A DNA stretch of 64,000 nucleotides from Scylla paramamosain (lineage: Eukaryota > Arthropoda > Malacostraca > Decapoda > Portunidae). The first letter of the stretch is position 1. The number at the start of each line of letters is the position of its first letter. The stretch is taken from assembly GCF_035594125.1 (NCBI RefSeq), contig NW_026973714.1, positions 492,501-556,500 on the forward strand, written 5' to 3'. The notes below the pieces were generated by a model. The model made no database searches. It saw nothing but the letters and a program-made list of their open reading frames with translations, and was not told the origin of the DNA. Below are positions 37,721-46,708 of the stretch, one piece after another. A program made the position numbers and the translations under genes.

Positions 37721-38383
37721 GGAAGCGCGGCTCTTTTTCTCACGCCAGCACGAGGAGGTCACTGTTGCATGGTGAACCAGTCAGGACAAGTTGTGTGCGG
37801 AGGGGAAGGCGCGACCCCTGTGTGTTTGTGTGTTTGTTTGGGGAACTTTGCATATTTATTAAGGGATCACCGGGGATGCTTTGCGGTGAATAGAGCACCA
37901 CGACTCACTGCAGTCCTTCAGCAATTAGATGGATGTTCTGTGGCGCCGCTGCTGCCTTGAGAGGGAAAATGTTATTAGTAATGGCTGCTTAATGTGAACC
38001 ATTAGATTTCTCTCTCTCTCTCTCTCTATTTTTCTCTCGTAACGTGAACACTCCTTGTGAACGGCTCCACAAAAGACGCTGATATTTGAAGGGAAGACTA
38101 GTCCTACAGCCCTGTATTGGAACTGAATTGCCTATAAAGGTGAGGGGAAGTGAATAGTGAAGTATGTGAATGCCGAACTTGCTGAATGATAGACTTTTTA
38201 TAAGAGAAATTACATACACCTCTATATCACCCCCTCCTGGCCTGTGCAAGTAGAAACCACGCATGCGCAGATCGTTTACTAGCAGACGACACTACACTGC
38301 CCACAATCCCTGCTCTCTGGTTGTTGTCTCCCCCAGCACTTAAGCCCCAGCACCTAGGTCATAAAGTGCGTAACAAAGTGAAC

Positions 38384-39151
38384 ATGACAACCTATGAAGA
38401 TCCAGCTACTGTTAGAGCGTTGGCTCCAACAGATATAAATAAAATGACAAACCCACAACTAAAGAGAGCGCTTGCAACTCTACTAACAGCTGATGCCTCT
38501 ACACAACCATCTAATAATGATCTATTGGAGGAAATAAGAAGCTCAAAAGAGGAAGTGAAAGGCATGGCCAGCATTAAACAAGAAGTGGAGCAGTTGTCTG
38601 ATAAGTTGGACCAAGCATTCCAGATTATTTCACAAAAACAGTTATTTTTAGAATCTTTGGACAACAAGGAGAGGAAGAGAAATTTAGTTATTACTGGGTT
38701 GACAGAAGAGAGCGATGTAACAGGGTGCAACGATGCTGAGAAAGTACGCAATGTGATAGCAGCGACTGGATATCAGCAAAACGTTGATCCTGCAGCGTGG
38801 GAAATCAAACGACTCGGAAAAGAGGACCAGCGTAGGAAACGACCGCTTCTTGTCGTGGTGGGAGACGGAAATCAACGTAATGAGATCGTGAGGATGGCAA
38901 AGAACTTGAAATCAGTTGAAGGACCTCTCTCTTCTGTGTATGTCAAGAAGGATGTACACCCGGCAGTGAGGAAGGAGATGGCGCGGTTGAGGCAACGTGA
39001 AAGAGAAGAAAAAGAAAAGCCAGGAAATGTGGGTGTGTCTATTAGTTATGATTGGAAAAGACGTGTGTTGTTAAGGGATGGCAATGTAATCGATAAGTTT
39101 TCACCATATTTTTTTCTGAATACAAAGAAAAATACCAGTGTGTTGAAATAA
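38384..39151 (+). CDS. LINE ORF1 protein (nucleic-acid-binding, coiled-coil)
   Basis: 255 codons from the ATG at 38384. The frame is open further upstream to 38321, but without an ATG. Residues about 55-95 form a heptad-like polar segment (IKQEVEQLSDKLDQAFQII) consistent with a coiled coil. This is followed by RKRNLVITGLTEESD, the usual start of the RRM-like domain of L1-type ORF1 proteins, and by a basic C-terminus rich in Arg/Glu. The family is thought to coat the element RNA in a ribonucleoprotein particle. There are no internal stops. The TAA stop overlaps the next ATG (TAATG), and the ORF2 sequence follows without spacer. Confidence 0.85.
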   Translation: MTTYEDPATVRALAPTDINKMTNPQLKRALATLLTADASTQPSNNDLLEEIRSSKEEVKGMASIKQEVEQLSDKLDQAFQIISQKQLFLESLDNKERKRNLVITGLTEESDVTGCNDAEKVRNVIAATGYQQNVDPAAWEIKRLGKEDQRRKRPLLVVVGDGNQRNEIVRMAKNLKSVEGPLSSVYVKKDVHPAVRKEMARLRQREREEKEKPGNVGVSISYDWKRRVLLRDGNVIDKFSPYFFLNTKKNTSVLK

Positions 39152-42100
39152 TGTTCATGGAATGTATGTGGAGTAAGGGAAAAATTGAATGATCCGGAAA
39201 TTCTTAAGTTCTTAATGTAATATGATCTGGTTTGGCTGTTAGAGGTTAAAAGTGCGTATGAAAAAAGCGTACCTGGTTTCTATATGTATAACAATAAGTC
39301 AAGAGTAGGCTGTAACAGAGGTGGTGTTATGTTGCTCATCAAATGTGCGTCGATGCAATATGTGACCAATGTAAACATGGAGGAAGATGACATGATATGG
39401 GTGAATTTATCGGTGTGTAAAGATGTGAAATTCGGTGGTGTTTATATACCTCCAGAAGACTCACTATATTGCGAAGCTTCACCGTTTCGAGCGTTAAGTG
39501 AGATGTGTTTGAACACTCGTGACGTAGTTGTTTTAGGTGATTTTAATGCACGAGTTGGATCACATGTGTTGTCGTGTGGTGATGGAAGTGTCTATAGATA
39601 TGATGGTGTGAAGGATCCGGTAGTGAATAGTCACGGGCGTATGTTGCGTAACATGTGTAGAAGTAACAATATGGTTGTGATGAATCACCTGAACAGAAAA
39701 GGAACTACCTTAGGAGGTGACTTATCTTTTAGAAGAGGATCAAGATGGACATCGGAGATTGACTTGTGCGTGGTTACTTCCGATTGCGTAAGATTTGTCA
39801 GTTCGGTCGAGGTAAACAAGTCAGTTAAAGGTTCCGACCACGCCCCAATTTGCGTAGATCTCGCTACTAAAGAAATGACTCAAGTTTCCCCGACAGAGCT
39901 GTTAGAGCGAGCTAACGGTCTGGGTGAGTCATACCGAAGAATACGTGCAAACGAGTCGATGTGGAAAAGTAAACTTACATGATTTCAGTACCGAATTGCT
40001 AAGTCTCGATCCACCGAATCCGGACGCTGTTAGTATTGAAAATATTTCTGAAGCCTTCAGATCGAGCAGTGAAATTATTCATGAAGCTGCTCGTAGGAAC
40101 AGATGTGAACGTCTCGACCAGCAGGAAGAAACGTGGGACAGAACGTTGCCGCGCTGGAGAAGGATATTAGAAACAAATGATGCTAAGTTCATATGGAAGG
40201 CCATTCATTAACTGGTCAGGGAATATTGATACGCACGAACACAGACAACCTGAAGACGATCAACTAAAGACCCATTTCGAGAGCTTGTTAAATAATGAGT
40301 GTCACACTAATAGTATTCGCACTGTATGTATAGATGACTCGACTCCAACGATACCCGTATTAGACGAACCTTTCACTGTACAAGAATTAGATAAAGTACT
40401 CAAGGATGTGAATGTTAGAAAAAGTTATGTTGGTATTTGTCCAGGAATTATGAGAGCTTTACCTGTTAACTGGATCATGTTCTTTTTACATATGTTCAAC
40501 GTTGTTTTTCTTAATGTGTGTTATCCAGTTTCATGGGGTTGTAGCAAACTTTTTGTACTCTTCAAAGGAGGTAAAGACAGACTTGAATGTGGAAACTACA
40601 GAGGCATATCCATTATGAATACATTGGCAAAATTGTATGATTACTTAATTTTGAACAGATTAAAACTATGGACAAGTATTGATAAATGTCAAGCAGGTGC
40701 TCAAAGCGGTCGAGGATGTGTCGAACAAATAATGACGTTAAGATTATTATGTGACCTGGCTAATTATAAGAAAAAGAAGCTGTATATGTTATTCATAGAT
40801 TACAGCAAAGCATATGATAGAGTGCCTCGAGGTAAATTGCTTGAATTGCTTAAATCACGTGGTTGTGGTAAGGTTATGTTGCGTGCTATACAAGCTATGT
40901 ATTCCTGTACTCAAAGTGTGTTACGTTCTGCAACTATTGATGCCACTGTTGGAGTCCGCCAAGGATCTCCATCGAGTTGTCTCTTATTCACCATATACAT
41001 GGATGAGGTGGTTAGGATGATAAACAGGTGTGTAGATACAGATGGAATCTTGGGGAAACTACATACGCTCCTTCTTATGGATGACATGGTAATACTAGCT
41101 ACTTCTAAAGAAATGTGTGTGAGAAAGTTAACCGCAGTGTTGGATTATTGCCAAGAATATGGAATGGTACTTAATGAAAAGAAAACAAAACTTATGGTAG
41201 TGCGAGGTACAGATGAAGACAGATTGCCGTTAACTGTTCGTAACATCAAGATAGACTGTGTTCATAAGTATCTTTACCTTGGGGCATGGATTTGTGATGA
41301 TGCAAAGATGAACACAGTATTGGACCTTCACGAAACCGTGAATGAGATGCAACTCAATAAATTTGCAATTTTTTGTGCAGCAAATAACATTATGCCATAT
41401 ACATACAAGCGCAAAGTATTTGATGCTGCTGTCACTTCTGCCCTTCTTTATAGCTCAGAAACATGGTTAACAAATAATCCTAGAAAGATAATTGTTCAAT
41501 ACAATAGAGCAGTAAAGAACTTGCTAGGGGTAAGGAAATTTACAAGCCCCGACATGTGTCTTATTGAATCAGGTATTCCACCTGTACTTGATGTCATAGC
41601 AAAAAGGAGAAGGAAATTTCTAGAATCAAAGTTAAGGGAACCGAACGTTGAAGAACCATTCTATGTTGCATTTGAGTTGTGCAGAGTAGCTAATACTCCA
41701 GGGTATCAATTTGTGATGAAGGCACTACAGTATAGAGATAACGTAAATCCACTGGATATAGTCAAAATAAAAATTAGAGAAAAACCCGAGACGGCATCTA
41801 AGTATGTGGCGTACAGATCAGTAATTAACCCTGAACTATCAGTACATCCAGTTTATGTCAGCAATGAGTTTGTCCCGGACTACAAAAGGCAGGCCCTTAC
41901 GAGGCTTCGATTAATGTCACATGATTTAAAAATTGAGACAGGTAGAAGGAATGGAATACCAGCAGAGTTGCGACTGTGTATGTGTGATAGTAATGCAGTA
42001 CAAGATGAGTCTCATGTTTTGTTAAATTGTTCTTTGTCAAGGGACTGTAGGGCTAGATATAATATGTTGGATTTTAGTAGTTTTACCAGTTTAATGAAGT

Positions 42101-42162
42101 ATAAGGGTAAATTAGGTACTTTATGTGATTATGTTTGCGATGTGTTAAAGCTTTACGGCTAA
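39152..42162 (+). pseudogene. LINE ORF2 (endonuclease + reverse transcriptase), frame-disrupted
   Basis: Endonuclease: SWNVCGVRE directly after the ORF1 stop, EVKS, GVYIPPED, VVLGDFNARVG, SEIDL and SDHAPI are all visible. Reverse transcriptase (661-codon frame 40177-42162): NYRGISI at about 140, motif A FIDYSKAYDRVP with D208, motif B VRQGSPSSCLLF at about 260, motif C LLMDDMVIL with D302 and D303. A C-terminal C-x-C...H...C segment lies near residues 597-620 (LCMCDSN, DESHVLLNC). Lesions: frame changes within an A-run near 39180 and again near 39240, a TAA at 39219, a shift near 39970, and a CATT tandem duplication at about 40203-40210. The catalytic residues themselves are intact. The likely role is target-primed reverse transcription of the element RNA in the nucleus. 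This copy needs a helper ORF2. Confidence 0.9.
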
Positions 42163-42300
42163 AATGTTCTTGTTTTTTTAAAAGAAAGGGAGTTTGAATT
42201 TTTTATTAGGCACTTTATGTGATTATGTTTGCGATGTGTTAAAGCTTTACGGCTAAAATGTTCTTGTTTTTTAAAAGAAAGGGAGTTTGAATTTTTTTTA
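42111..42300 (+). repeat. 94-bp tandem duplication at the LINE 3' end
   Basis: Copy 1 (42111-42204) and copy 2 (42205 to about 42300) are nearly identical, and both begin ATTAGGyACTTTATGTG. The unit holds the last ~17 codons of ORF2, its TAA stop and the first ~40 bases of 3' UTR. The second copy therefore lies wholly in the 3' UTR and repeats the C-terminal codons. Confidence 0.93.
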
Positions 42301-42452
42301 GGAGTTAAGTTTGGAGAAAGTTTGTTTTTTGCAATGTGAATTGGTTAATTTTATCTGGACAGGATTTTTATTTGTAGCTCTTTTTTATATGATATAATGA
42401 TTTTAGTGAAATGATTTTTACTTTAAGCTCCTTGTAATCGCAAAATTCTGTC

Positions 42453-42458
42453 AATAAA
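42453..42458 (+). promoter_or_regulatory. LINE polyadenylation signal AATAAA
   Basis: AATAAA directly precedes the ATAATAAT tail at the 3' end of the element. Confidence 0.6.
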
Positions 42459-42474
42459 CTATAATAATAATAAT

Positions 42475-43595
42475 CTCTCTCTCTCAGTCGCGAGGGACTA
42501 CCGCCCGTCACCACTTTTGAACTTTAATACCTAAACTTTTTAATTCTGAGACGCTCCTCCGGCGGTGCGTCGTGACGAAAAGTTGCGAACATTATTTTTG
42601 CAGAGTTTAGCCGCCGCCTTTACATTTCGTTACGTCTTCCTCTCGGTCATTGAGTGGCATCCCTTTAGACACCTGTGGCGGAGATGACGCGGGCAACACG
42701 ACATGGTTATAGAAGTTTTCCTTCACGCATTGCTTCCAACTCCCGAATTTAGTTATAGTGAGGCTGAGGTGGCGCTGGTAGCGGCTGAGTACTTGCCTTT
42801 CTAACCTAAGTGATACCAGAGTTCGTCCTCTTTAAGTTTGAAATAGTCAAACATATCAATATTTAATATCGAGTTTCTTACAAATATATACATTTTTCAA
42901 GGTTCGTCCATCTACATTCACTTGAGTATTACATGTATTTCAAAAAGACTTCCCTCAAATACGTATCTACTAAACTATTCAGGATGCAATGCGCGTAGTT
43001 TCACGGATTCTCTGACTTTAGAAAATATTTTACTGTGAATAAAAAATCTTGCTCACAGATATACCGTTGTCAGATTCGTTATGGTGTGCGGAGATGGCCG
43101 GATATGTGGTGGTGGAAAGGTGGACGAAAGGGAGACACCGTGGAAGACACGAAAGGAGAGTGGGTTGGACAGAAAGAGGGAGGGAGCGCTAGTTCTACAT
43201 AAAAATACATAAAAAGACAATGATTTTTAAAGTGTACTGAGATCTATTATGATTAAAACCTTGAGTAATGTTATCAAAACCTTCTATACTTCATCACGAA
43301 GGCCACGAAAACTACACAAGGACGGACGCAGAGCCGAGAGGAGGGAGGGAGTGAGGGAGGGGCGGAGGGCGGTAGTATAGTTAAGATGGGGCGTTGGTGC
43401 TGTTGCTAAACTATACGTACATCCATTGTACTTTTAAAACCATAAATCATACTATTACAACACTAACTTTCATCACAAACCATCAAGACTTAAAAAAAAT
43501 TACATACAAGGTTAAAATAATGCAGGAAATTAATGATGAGGTGGCACCTTCTCACCGTCAGGGAGGTGTATCACTCCGCCAGCAGCAAACTTGAC

Positions 43596-43596
<1 letters not shown>
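42475..43596. other. non-genic stretch between mobile elements
   Basis: Starts with a short CT run after the LINE tail. No coding sequence or repeat family is recognised. A frame at 43394-43594 has no known motif. Confidence 0.45.
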
Positions 43597-43628
<32 letters not shown>

Positions 43629-43800
43629 GGTTTATTGCCCATTTGCATAAATACATTTGAGAAAGACATGTTTACAAAAGAAGTAAGATGGCAGAGACTG
43701 TCAAGCCGAAGCTTCCCGACAGTCACATATATGTACATAATTATGAATATTGTTTACACCAACACCAATTGGCAATATTTTAGGTAAACTATCTAAAGAA
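43597..43800 (-). mobile_element. probable 3' end of a minus-strand retroelement
   Basis: Read on the minus strand, about 170 bp of mixed sequence ends in GGGCAATAAACCTTTA and then (CTTA)8 (43597-43628 on the plus strand). A polyadenylation signal (AATAAA, plus-strand 43631-43636) directly followed by a tetranucleotide tail is typical of 5'-truncated non-LTR elements with microsatellite tails. No coding part remains, so the family is unknown and the left limit (43800) is a guess. It could also be a plain TAAG microsatellite. Confidence 0.4.
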
Positions 43801-43894
43801 TTATTTGAGTAACTAGACTAGTAATAATAGCAATAATAATTACAAGATTAAAGCTAAGGAAATTACAATAAATATACTGCAAATGCAAATATTG

Positions 43895-43895
<1 letters not shown>

Positions 43896-43960
<65 letters not shown>

Positions 43961-43982
43961 TAATAATAAAATAATAGTAATA

Positions 43983-44024
<42 letters not shown>

Positions 44025-44158
44025 GTAATAATAATAATAATAATAATGATAATAATAATAATAATAATAATAATAGTAATAGTAATAATAATAATAACAA
44101 TAACAATAACAATAATAATAATCATAATAATAATAATAATAATAATTATTATTATTAT

Positions 44159-44207
<49 letters not shown>

Positions 44208-44217
44208 GTAATAATAA
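43896..44217. repeat. (AAT)n compound microsatellite, ~320 bp
   Basis: AAT units with AGT, GAT and AAC interruptions. Near 44146-44160 the tract switches to ATT and back to AAT, which allows hairpin folding. It is the longest simple repeat in the window. Confidence 0.95.
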
Positions 44218-44467
44218 AATTAAAAGGAAATTAGACGAAACATATCATGAAGGGAAATAAACACTACATATTGCAATACCACATTAGAAAATACATCTAT
44301 AAAAATTTGCTATACATGGGACAGGCAAAGAATAAGGGAAATTTCATGGGCCAGGGCATGCAGCGGCGTGCAGTGCGTGGGTATGGTGACTGTGTGGCCT
44401 CTGATGTAGAGGTGTGTGAGCTGCTGGACGAGAGAAGAGCAAACTAAAAGTAAACATGGGATTGCTG
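44218..44467. other. left flank of the MULE
   Basis: About 250 bp without recognised features between the AAT tract and the transposon. The nine bases before the element are GGATTGCTG, and they are not repeated at the right end. Confidence 0.5.
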
Positions 44468-44482
44468 CGGCGTTTTACGAAA
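44468..44482 (+). repeat. MULE left terminal inverted repeat
   Basis: CGGCGTTTTACGAAA is the exact reverse complement of 46602-46616. Homology stops one base before the hairpin arm. At the right end the repeat is followed inward by GCGCGGATT, a string that on the left side is found at the hairpin tip instead. Confidence 0.85.
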
Positions 44483-44483
44483 C

Positions 44484-44719
44484 CCGAATGATTCTCAATG
44501 ACACAGCGAGTGAACGGATTAACCTTGCCGCGCATTTGATAGTACTTTAAGGGTGAGTTTCGAACGCGGTCGCTTTCTCGAATCCGCGCTTTTGATATAC
44601 GCTCATATCAAAAGCGCGGATTCGAGAAAGCGACCGCGTTCGAAACTCACCCTTAAAGTACTATCAAATGCGCGGCAAGGTTAATCCGTTCACTCGCTGT
44701 GTCATTGAGAATCATTCGG
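44484..44719. repeat. perfect 115-bp inverted repeat with 6-bp loop
   Basis: Left arm 44484-44598, loop ACGCTC (44599-44604), right arm 44605-44719. I read the arms as fully complementary with no mismatch. The tip of each arm is CGCGCTTTTGATAT or its complement. An RNA or single strand through it would form a very stable hairpin. It separates the terminal repeat from the transposase gene, so it could affect both transposase binding and transcription. Confidence 0.95.
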
Positions 44720-44784
44720 TGTGTCATAATGCTTCACACTGTTCACCGAGACCACCGCGAGTGTCTGTCTCGATGGTTTCCTGT

Positions 44785-44790
44785 TCAGTC
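44785..44790 (+). promoter_or_regulatory. possible initiator for the transposase
   Basis: TCAGTC matches the arthropod initiator consensus TCAGTY and lies about 50 bp before the ATG, just after the inverted repeat. No TATA box or downstream promoter element is visible at the expected spacing, so the call rests on six bases. Confidence 0.25.
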
Positions 44791-44838
44791 TGCTGCTGTT
44801 TCCTGACAGTCAATCCTGTGTTGTCATAACTTGCAGCT

Positions 44839-46227
44839 ATGGAGTTTACGATTTCCCAAACAAACAAAGGCAAGAAGTGTTTGATGCACGATGGATATAA
44901 ATACAGAGTGGACAGTACATTGGTGGACGGATGCATTTCTTGGAGATGTACCAACAAGAAATGTAAAGGTAGACTTAGAACAGACAACACAGTGACTGCC
45001 ATTGTTCCAGTTGATTTGGAGCATAACCATGAAAAAGAAGAAAGAAAACTTGAAAGACAACAACTACGTGCACAGGTGAAACGGAAGGCGACTGACGACA
45101 TGACGGCAAGGCCATCTAAGCTCATTAGAACGGAGTTGCATACATTTCCTGAAAATGAGCTAGAATCAGGTGATCTAAGATCTATAGCACAATCATTATA
45201 CCGAGAAAGACGGAAAGCGTATCCTGTATTGCCTAAAACTCGTGAGGAAGTACATCGTGCTCTAAATTCTATGAATACAACTACGACGAAAGGTGAAGAT
45301 TTCATCCTTGAAAATAATCCATATTCTGGTATGGTTATCATTTCATGTATTACTAATCTTGCATTTCTGGCGAACAATGCTGAAGAGATCTTCGTTGATG
45401 GGACCTTCAAGAGCTGTCCGAAGTTCTTCTACCAACTATACACCATACATGGATTGTGTAAAGGGCATTATATTCCATTAGTGTATGCCCTCTTGCCAGG
45501 TCAGTCTGAAGATATTTATAGAAAGCTGTGGAAATGTTTAAATGACATTTGCAACTCAAAGAATATGCAACTGGAACCCTCAGTGATACATGTTGATTTT
45601 GAATTTGCCATGCTCACTGTTCTGAGAGAGAGATTTCCAACCGCTGTGATCAAATGTTGTAGATTTCATTTAGGCCAGGCACGGTGGAGAAAAATTCAGA
45701 ACCTGGGCCTAAGTAAGGATTACAAGGACACCAACAGTGATATAGGCCAGTGGCTGAAATTATCATTTGGTCTACATTTCATTGACCCAACAGATGTAGA
45801 AGATTGCTTTGTCGAGGAAGTAATGACAGAGGCACCTCAAGATGAAAGATGTATTCGCTTTGCAGACTATCTGGTTGATAATTATGTAACAGCAGAGTCA
45901 AGATATCCCCCAGTGCTGTGGGCTGAAATCCCCTCAAATACAAAGCGTACGAACAATGTTGCCGAATCTTTTCATGCTCATTTCAATGAGCAATTTTATG
46001 CATCCCACCCATCTATATTTGTATTCATGGATGTACTAGGAAAGCTCCAGACTGCTACTTATGTTAAGATCAAGAGTGTCGGTAAACCAGCAAGTATGCG
46101 GAAAGTTGATCGAGACAGGACAGAGTATGCCGTGACACAGTACAACAAATTTATCTCTGGGCAAATAAATCGACGCAATTATATGAAGGCCTTGGGAAAC
46201 AGATTCACAGCAAGAACAAACGTGTAA
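44839..46227 (+). CDS. FLYWCH zinc-finger MULE transposase (462 aa)
   Basis: An intact ORF from ATG to TAA. Residues 1-66 form a FLYWCH-type zinc finger: F3, G19-Y20, W35, C37, C42-K-x-R-L and H62-N-H64, giving the C2H2 ligands C37, C42, H62 and H64. Residues about 180-385 form the MULE transposase domain. Likely catalytic acids are D187 (IFVDGTFKS), D253 (IHVDFEFAM) and E376 (TNNVAESFH), with the conserved C-x2-H (C274, H277) between the second Asp and the Glu. The protein would bind the element ends through the finger and cut and join DNA. The finger-DDE order matches FLYWCH/MULE proteins of animal genomes. The length is modest, but no domain is missing. No AATAAA was seen downstream before the right end. 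Host domestication cannot be excluded, but the flanking terminal repeats argue for a transposon. Confidence 0.93.
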   Translation: MEFTISQTNKGKKCLMHDGYKYRVDSTLVDGCISWRCTNKKCKGRLRTDNTVTAIVPVDLEHNHEKEERKLERQQLRAQVKRKATDDMTARPSKLIRTELHTFPENELESGDLRSIAQSLYRERRKAYPVLPKTREEVHRALNSMNTTTTKGEDFILENNPYSGMVIISCITNLAFLANNAEEIFVDGTFKSCPKFFYQLYTIHGLCKGHYIPLVYALLPGQSEDIYRKLWKCLNDICNSKNMQLEPSVIHVDFEFAMLTVLRERFPTAVIKCCRFHLGQARWRKIQNLGLSKDYKDTNSDIGQWLKLSFGLHFIDPTDVEDCFVEEVMTEAPQDERCIRFADYLVDNYVTAESRYPPVLWAEIPSNTKRTNNVAESFHAHFNEQFYASHPSIFVFMDVLGKLQTATYVKIKSVGKPASMRKVDRDRTEYAVTQYNKFISGQINRRNYMKALGNRFTARTNV

Positions 46228-46601
46228 CTGAGTTTTTATGGAAGAGGAGAAGTGTTTTTATAAAGGATTGCAAGGTGTATGACGAATGTTTTATGACATA
46301 AACTGGTTTTATGGACACATATTTTTTATACAGTTTCTATAAAATTTTTTAAAGTTTTATAAAGGACTGCAAGGACAAGCCTGTACTAAGGTGCAAGAAG
46401 AATATACTTAAAAGGTCAATCCTATACTTAATTAACAAATATACAATTTTTCCTACAACAGGTGAACGATCGTTATTGAACGTATAAACAATCTGACTTA
46501 GAGGTGAGTGATAAAACGCGCTTTTGACTTGATATTCTAACGCGCTTTTGATAGCAATATATCAGCAACGTTTTCCGCGCTTTTGATATGCCAATCCGCG
46601 C
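46228..46601 (+). other. MULE 3' UTR and subterminal region
   Basis: Non-coding sequence between the transposase stop and the right terminal repeat. Motifs CGCGCTTTTGA (46517), CGCGCTTTTGAT (46541), CGCGCTTTTGATAT (46576) and CGCGCTTTCG (46597, overlapping the terminal repeat) are all in the same orientation, spaced 24, 35 and 21 bp. These are candidate transposase-binding sites. A second internal echo, ATAAAGGAyTGCAAGG, occurs at about 46260 and 46360. Confidence 0.75.
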
Positions 46602-46614
46602 TTTCGTAAAACGC

Positions 46615-46616
<2 letters not shown>
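46602..46616 (-). repeat. MULE right terminal inverted repeat
   Basis: TTTCGTAAAACGCCG is the exact complement of the left end. The AT microsatellite begins at the next base. Confidence 0.85.

Positions 46617-46700
<84 letters not shown>
46617..46700. repeat. (AT)42 microsatellite abutting the MULE
   Basis: Pure AT run of 84 bp starting at the first base outside the right terminal repeat. Confidence 0.97.

Positions 46701-46708
<8 letters not shown>

Larger units (their letters stand above)
38231..42474 (+). mobile_element. non-LTR retrotransposon (LINE), near full length
   Basis: A two-ORF LINE on the plus strand. ORF1 (38384-39151) is followed immediately by an ORF2 carrying an APE-type endonuclease, a reverse transcriptase and a C-terminal Cys/His motif, then a 3' UTR with AATAAA at 42453 and a short ATA-repeat tail (42460-42474). 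The 5' boundary is uncertain. I place it near 38231 only because mixed non-repeat sequence begins around there. ORF2 has a few small lesions, so this copy cannot make a single full ORF2 product. The clade is not assigned. The endonuclease-RT order, Cys/His C-terminus and microsatellite-like tail fit the CR1/L2/I-related group in a general way. Confidence 0.92.
44468..46616 (+). mobile_element. MULE DNA transposon with intact transposase
   Basis: A 2149-bp element bounded by 15-bp terminal inverted repeats (CGGCGTTTTACGAAA on the left at 44468-44482, its exact complement on the right at 46602-46616). Inside are a 115-bp perfect inverted repeat (44484-44719), one transposase ORF (44839-46227) and a 3' subterminal region with four GCGCTTTtGA-type motifs. 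MULEs usually make 8-10-bp target duplications. None is visible here: the left flank is GGATTGCTG and the right flank is an AT microsatellite starting at the first base after the repeat. A 256-bp copy of the right end lies at 28627-28882. Confidence 0.9.

Noticed and set aside
37190..37762. 190-codon minus-strand frame with repeated Cys-Pro peptides
   Set aside because: Explained by the decayed minisatellite at 37558-37720. There is no known domain.
44724..45410. 228-codon frame on the minus strand inside the MULE
   Set aside because: It lies antisense to the transposase, whose domain motifs are clear on the plus strand.
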